Program-made: the position numbers and the translations under genes
Origin: Candidatus Uhrbacteria bacterium
GTDB lineage: Bacteria > Patescibacteriota > Patescibacteriia > UBA9934 > GWF2-40-263
Assembly: GCA_023246275.1 (NCBI GenBank)
Contig: JAHFIS010000028.1
Location: forward strand, 1-7,843
Direction: 5' to 3'
Length of the DNA: 7,843 nt
Part shown: piece by piece, positions 4,980 to 7,843 of the stretch
How the letters are laid out: every line of letters begins with the position of its first letter
How positions within the stretch are numbered: position 1 is the first letter of the stretch
The notes under the pieces: model-generated
Databases searched by the model: none
What the model was told of the DNA's origin: nothing
What the model saw: the letters and a program-made list of their open reading frames with translations, nothing else

Positions 4980-4984
4980 ATCAC

Positions 4985-5362
4985 ATGGACCGTCTGTTCG
5001 TTCTCATCGCGTCTCACTTCATCGGCGACTTCGGCTTTCAGAGCGCCTGGATGGCCGAGTTCAAGGCCAAGGACATGGTCATGGCCGGAGCGGGCGGAAC
5101 CGCCGCTGTAATCGTCACCCGCTGGTACGAGGTACTCGGGTACCACGTGTTCGTGTACGTCTCCACGATGATCCTGTTCATGCGGTTGCTCGGGTACCAC
5201 CCGACGCCCCAGGGGATCGCGGCGGACGCGATGACGCACTTTGTCATCGACCGCCTCAAGGGCCGCGACTTCCTCGGCGTCCGCGTCATCCCAACGGTCT
5301 GGCTCGACCAGATGTGCCACCTCACGGTCCGCGTGATTCTGTGGAGGATCGGCTGGCTATAA
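4985..5362 (+). CDS. DUF3307 family small membrane protein
   Basis: The 125-residue product opens MDRLFVLIASHFIGDFGFQS and continues AWMAEFKAKD. This matches the start of DUF3307 proteins, where a membrane helix carries an H-x3-D motif (here His11, Asp15) and Gln19. Later it has THFVIDRLKG (His85, Asp89, Lys92) and WLDQMCHLT (Asp108, Gln109, His112), the other conserved polar positions of the family. Three to four hydrophobic stretches (about 3-20, 33-47, 53-69, 100-121) suggest a small polytopic membrane protein. The biochemical role of DUF3307 is not established. This copy is at the short end, with no C-terminal extension. The motif LGYH occurs twice (51-54 and 69-72), encoded by an identical 12-base repeat. 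The gene is divergent from the TrmB-type gene and ends at its own terminator. I saw no clear promoter, although the TrmB/DUF3307 gap (4873-4984) must hold one. Confidence 0.82.
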   Translation: MDRLFVLIASHFIGDFGFQSAWMAEFKAKDMVMAGAGGTAAVIVTRWYEVLGYHVFVYVSTMILFMRLLGYHPTPQGIAADAMTHFVIDRLKGRDFLGVRVIPTVWLDQMCHLTVRVILWRIGWL

Positions 5363-5376
5363 GCACACCCGTCCTC

Positions 5377-5404
5377 GCGGTCCGATCTCTCGGGCCGCTT
5401 TTTT
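5377..5404 (+). terminator. Rho-independent terminator after the DUF3307 gene
   Basis: GCGGTCCGA (5377-5385) pairs with TCGGGCCGC (5390-5398) through nine pairs including one G-T wobble. It has a four-base loop and is followed by six T residues (5399-5404). Confidence 0.88.
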
Positions 5405-5417
5405 ATCGCGGCGTCCC

Positions 5418-5446
5418 TGGACAATCCGTCCGTACAATGCTATTCT
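5418..5446 (+). promoter_or_regulatory. Extended -10 promoter of the hypothetical gene 5472-5996
   Basis: -35 TGGACA (5418-5423, five of six consensus bases), a 17-base spacer ending in TGC, and -10 TATTCT (5441-5446). The start should lie near 5453, giving a leader of about 19 bases that carries GGAGG. Confidence 0.65.
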
Positions 5447-5471
5447 CCCACGGCTTTCCACGGAGGCAGGC

Positions 5472-5996
5472 ATGGATTGGACCAGGTATTTTTCCCAAAA
5501 TCCGCACCAAGATGGTCGCCCGACGGATGCTTTGCTACTGCCGAGCGGGTTCGTGGTCGCGCGCGGACACGGCATGGCGCTTGCCGCCATCTCCTGGGTG
5601 AACCGCGTGACGACGAGCCCGTCGGCGACGCGTCCCGAGCTCGACGTTCGCGACGGGTCGTTCGTGGACGATCCGGCGCTGCTGCGGCGGTGCGCCGAGT
5701 ACATGAACTACCGCTCCGTGCGCGACTGCCAGGGCGAGGGCCACCGCGTGACCCTGGCGGCGCGCGTCCTCGACGTCACCGGGGCGCTCGAGGTGACGCT
5801 CACCCGCACGGGCGCGAGCACCGCGCGCATGGTCGTGCAGCCGCACGCCCCTGGCCGCGGCGACCCGACCGTCCTCGTGGAATGGAACGCCATCGCCCCC
5901 GTCCGCGACGATGCGCTCGCCATCCCCGAGTGGTTCGAACCCCTCGTCCGCGACCACGCCGTCGCCTGGACGAAGCCGACGGAATCATACCGCTAA
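5472..5996 (+). CDS. Hypothetical protein of 174 residues
   Basis: I do not recognise this protein. The ATG at 5472 is preceded by GGAGG (5462-5466) five bases upstream and by a good promoter, so the gene is very likely real. The product starts MDWTRYFSQNPHQDGRPTDA and has no signal peptide or membrane segment. The middle (about 90-140) alternates V, L and T with charged residues (HRVTLAARVLD, ALEVTLTRTG, STARMVVQP), suggesting a beta-sheet domain. Two cysteines lie in LLRRCAEY and VRDCQGEG. It ends with helical sequence rich in W, E and D. Base composition fits the region. It has its own promoter and terminator, so the context says nothing about its role. Confidence 0.8.
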   Translation: MDWTRYFSQNPHQDGRPTDALLLPSGFVVARGHGMALAAISWVNRVTTSPSATRPELDVRDGSFVDDPALLRRCAEYMNYRSVRDCQGEGHRVTLAARVLDVTGALEVTLTRTGASTARMVVQPHAPGRGDPTVLVEWNAIAPVRDDALAIPEWFEPLVRDHAVAWTKPTESYR

Positions 5997-6017
5997 CGAT
6001 TCCGTCGCAAACCTAAA

Positions 6018-6048
6018 CCCCGCCAATTTCTCGGCGGGGCATTTTTTT
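6018..6048 (+). terminator. Terminator shared by convergent genes
   Basis: CCCCGCC (6018-6024) pairs with GGCGGGG (6033-6039) over an eight-base loop. Seven T residues (6042-6048) follow on the plus strand and end the gene 5472-5996. The T-run overlaps the stop codon of the opposing lipoprotein gene (6049-6047). Read on the minus strand the stem is followed by TTTAGGTTT, a weaker signal that may also stop the opposing transcript. Confidence 0.85.
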
Positions 6049-6580
6049 ACTTCACCGCGATCGTCGCGAAGATCGGGTCGAACTCCTTCTCCTGCCCGAT
6101 GAACTCCGAGACGATGACCGTCGAGTCCTTGGCGTCGAACAGATAGTGGACCTTGTCCTCGCCCATCTCGGTCGTGCTCGTTATCTTCTTCATGGCGATC
6201 CCGCCGATCGTCACGTCCTCGGTCGACTTCACCTTCACGGCCCCGTTCGCGCCGCTCGCCTCGAGCGCCTTCGCGAAGTCATCCGTCGACAGCTTCGGAA
6301 CGGCGTAGAAGAACGCGAGGTTCGTCGGCTTCGCGTCGTGCACGAGGTCGCGCAGCGAGGCAAAGAAGTCGACGTTGAGTCCGAGATACTTCGTCTGGCG
6401 CACCGCGTCCTCCCGCTGGCGCATTTCCACGCCCTTCGGAAGCGTGAGCGCGATCCCGTACTGCGCGTTTTCGTACGCCCTGCCGCCCTCGGGAACCGTG
6501 CCGCTCGTCGCGGCCGGGGCCTTCGCGCATCCGAACCCGGCGAGGGCAAGGAGCGCGGCGGCGATAAGAAGCTTTTTCAT
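6047..6580 (-). CDS. Putative lipoprotein, function unknown
   Basis: The 177-residue product begins MKKLLIAAALLALAGFGC, a typical lipoprotein signal peptide: two lysines, a hydrophobic stretch, and a cysteine at position 18 that would be lipidated. The lipobox GFGC is imperfect because leucine at -3 is replaced by glycine. A flexible A/P/T/S/G-rich linker (about 19-34) follows, then a mixed domain starting ENAQYGIALTLPKGVEM. That resembles secreted proteins with a 'sequence matches a smooth membrane-profile' type fold such as those that begin with YGFSL-type strands, but I cannot name a family. It starts ten bases after the proS stop and has no evident Shine-Dalgarno, so it is probably translated from the proS transcript by coupling. 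The shared transcript does not by itself suggest a role in tRNA charging. Confidence 0.85.
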   Translation of the reverse strand: MKKLLIAAALLALAGFGCAKAPAATSGTVPEGGRAYENAQYGIALTLPKGVEMRQREDAVRQTKYLGLNVDFFASLRDLVHDAKPTNLAFFYAVPKLSTDDFAKALEASGANGAVKVKSTEDVTIGGIAMKKITSTTEMGEDKVHYLFDAKDSTVIVSEFIGQEKEFDPIFATIAVK

Positions 6581-6590
6581 AGGATTGAAA

Positions 6591-7843
6591 TTAGTAGGAT
6601 GCGGCGAACAGTACTCGGCGCTTCGACGGCTTGCCCGTCTTCACGCAGGCGCCCTCCTCGTACGGCTCCGCGAACGGCAGGCATCGGATGGTCGCGCCCG
6701 TCTCCGTCTTGATCGCCGCTTCGGTCTCCGGGGTTCCGTCCCAGTGCGCGAGCACGAACTTACTGGACTCAATGGCGGCTTTGAATTCGTCCCAGCTGCT
6801 CGCGGCGACGGTCCGCGTCTCGCGCATCGCGTTCGCCTTGTCGAACAACGATTTCTGAATCTCAACGAGCAGCTCGGGAATCTGCGCCTCCATGTCGCCG
6901 AGCGCGACCGAGACCTTCTCTCCCCCGTCGCGGCGGGCAACCACTCCCGTCCCGGCCGCAAGGTCCTTCGGCCCGAGCTCGATGCGCACCGGAACGCCTT
7001 TCTTTTCCCACGAGAAAATCTTTTCTCCCGGACGCAGCTCGCGCTTGTCGGTCTTCACGCGGATCCCGACGGCCAGCAGTTTCTCCGCCAGCTCCTCGGC
7101 CGCGCCAAGCACCTCGTCCTTCTGTTCCGGCTTGAACCAGAGCGGGATCACGACCGCCTGGATCGGCGCGATCATCGGCGGGACGACCATCCCCTTGTCG
7201 TCGGAGTGCGTCATGATGAGCCCGCCGATCATGCGCGTGGAAACGCCCCAGCTAGTCTGCCAGCCGAACTGCATCTCATTCTTGTCGTCCGTGAACTTCA
7301 CGTCGAACGCCTTCGCAAAATTCTGCCCGAGAAAGTGCGACGTCCCGAACTGCAGCGCCTTCCCGTCCTGCATCATCGCCTCGACGCAATAGGTCGCATG
7401 CGCGCCCGCGAACTTTTCACTCTCCGTTTTCTGTCCGGGCACGACCGGGACGGCAAGGTAGTCCTGCGCGAACGAGACGTACTCGTCGAGCATCGTCCGC
7501 GCGAACGCATCGGCCTCTTCCGACGTCGCGTGAACCGTGTGCCCTTCCTGCCACAGGAACTCCGTCGTCCTCAAAAACAATCGCGTGCGCATTTCCCAGC
7601 GGACGACGTTGGCCCACTGGTTGATGAGAAGCGGCAGGTCGCGGTACGAGTGGATCCAATTCTTGAACGTCGCGTACATGATCGTCTCGGACGTCGGACG
7701 AACGACCAGCTCCTCGTCGAGCCTTGCCTCCGGGTCCGCGATGAGCTTGCCCGGGTTCTTCGGATCGGCCTTGAGCCGGTGGTGCGTCACGATCGCGCAT
7801 TCCTTCGCGAACCCCTCGGCGTGGCCCTCCTCCTGCTCGAGAA
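6591..7843 (-). CDS. proS: Prolyl-tRNA synthetase (class II, archaeal/eukaryotic-like type), N-terminus beyond the window
   Basis: ProS charges tRNA(Pro) with proline. The frame is open to the right edge (in-frame residues LEQEEGHAEGFAKECAIVTHHR before the GTG at 7790), so 416 residues are visible and roughly 60 are missing compared with typical 470-480-residue enzymes of this type; the GTG is not the true start. Diagnostic parts are ELVVRPTSETIMY, class II motif 2 (RWEMRTRLFLRTTEFLWQEG, visible residues about 81-100), GTSHFLGQNFAKAFDVKF, and motif 3 (GGLIMTHSDDKGMVVPPMIA, about 206-225). An anticodon-binding domain follows, and then the C-terminal tail CVKTGKPSKRRVLFAASY ending in tyrosine, characteristic of the eukaryote/archaea-like ProS that lacks the editing insertion of E. 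coli ProS. All catalytic motifs are intact. A lipoprotein gene follows ten bases downstream. Confidence 0.96.
   Translation of the reverse strand, partial: LEQEEGHAEGFAKECAIVTHHRLKADPKNPGKLIADPEARLDEELVVRPTSETIMYATFKNWIHSYRDLPLLINQWANVVRWEMRTRLFLRTTEFLWQEGHTVHATSEEADAFARTMLDEYVSFAQDYLAVPVVPGQKTESEKFAGAHATYCVEAMMQDGKALQFGTSHFLGQNFAKAFDVKFTDDKNEMQFGWQTSWGVSTRMIGGLIMTHSDDKGMVVPPMIAPIQAVVIPLWFKPEQKDEVLGAAEELAEKLLAVGIRVKTDKRELRPGEKIFSWEKKGVPVRIELGPKDLAAGTGVVARRDGGEKVSVALGDMEAQIPELLVEIQKSLFDKANAMRETRTVAASSWDEFKAAIESSKFVLAHWDGTPETEAAIKTETGATIRCLPFAEPYEEGACVKTGKPSKRRVLFAASY

Noticed and set aside
5135..5200. Direct repeat CTCGGGTACCAC at 5135-5146 and 5189-5200
   Set aside because: It encodes LGYH twice within the DUF3307 protein and is most simply explained by the same residues using the same codons; no larger duplication surrounds it.

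Overview
The window looks like part of a GC-rich bacterial chromosome (about 60 % GC by eye). A member of the Candidate Phyla Radiation (Patescibacteria) is the best guess, but this is an inference. It rests on a short TruB without a PUA domain, a complete RNase Y, a TrmB-type regulator with a C-terminal PLD-like region, a ProS of the archaeal/eukaryotic-like type, a tiny DUF3307 protein, and many small orphan genes. TGA is read as stop, so the recoded Gracilibacteria/SR1 lineages are unlikely. No phage, transposase, CRISPR array, tRNA or rRNA was seen.

Layout. Positions 1-331 (minus) hold the start of an unrecognised acidic protein that runs off the left edge. It is divergent from truB (536-1309, plus). 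The two are separated by 204 bases with back-to-back promoters whose -35 boxes occupy almost the same bases, and by a 19-bp perfect hairpin that would sit at the very 5' end of the minus-strand transcript. After truB come rny (RNase Y, 1474-3033) and an HU-family gene (3051-3350, with its own promoter across the end of rny), closed by a strong palindromic terminator. A convergent intergenic stretch (3351-3481) also holds an AT-rich 17-bp inverted repeat and the terminator of the opposing gene. On the minus strand are an orphan gene (3482-4039) and a TrmB-family regulator (4111-4872). On the plus strand are a DUF3307 membrane protein (4985-5362) and another orphan (5472-5996), each with its own terminator. 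A bidirectional-looking terminator then separates these from a minus-strand pair, proS (5' end beyond the right edge) followed by a putative lipoprotein gene.

Function. The recognised genes are translation and RNA housekeeping: tRNA pseudouridine-55 formation, mRNA decay, nucleoid structure and prolyl-tRNA charging. They are mixed with small genes of unknown role. Most genes appear to be single transcription units. Five carry an extended -10 of the form TGnTA, and four of these (truB, hup, 3482-4039, 5472-5996) share the exact start TGCTA 17 bases after a -35.

The most interesting structure is not a new gene system. It is a set of palindromes. Two different palindromic repeats lie in frame inside truB, both in loops that vary among TruB proteins. 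They look like small insertion-type palindromic elements accepted as protein sequence. I did not find convincing evidence for a new defence or metabolic system here.
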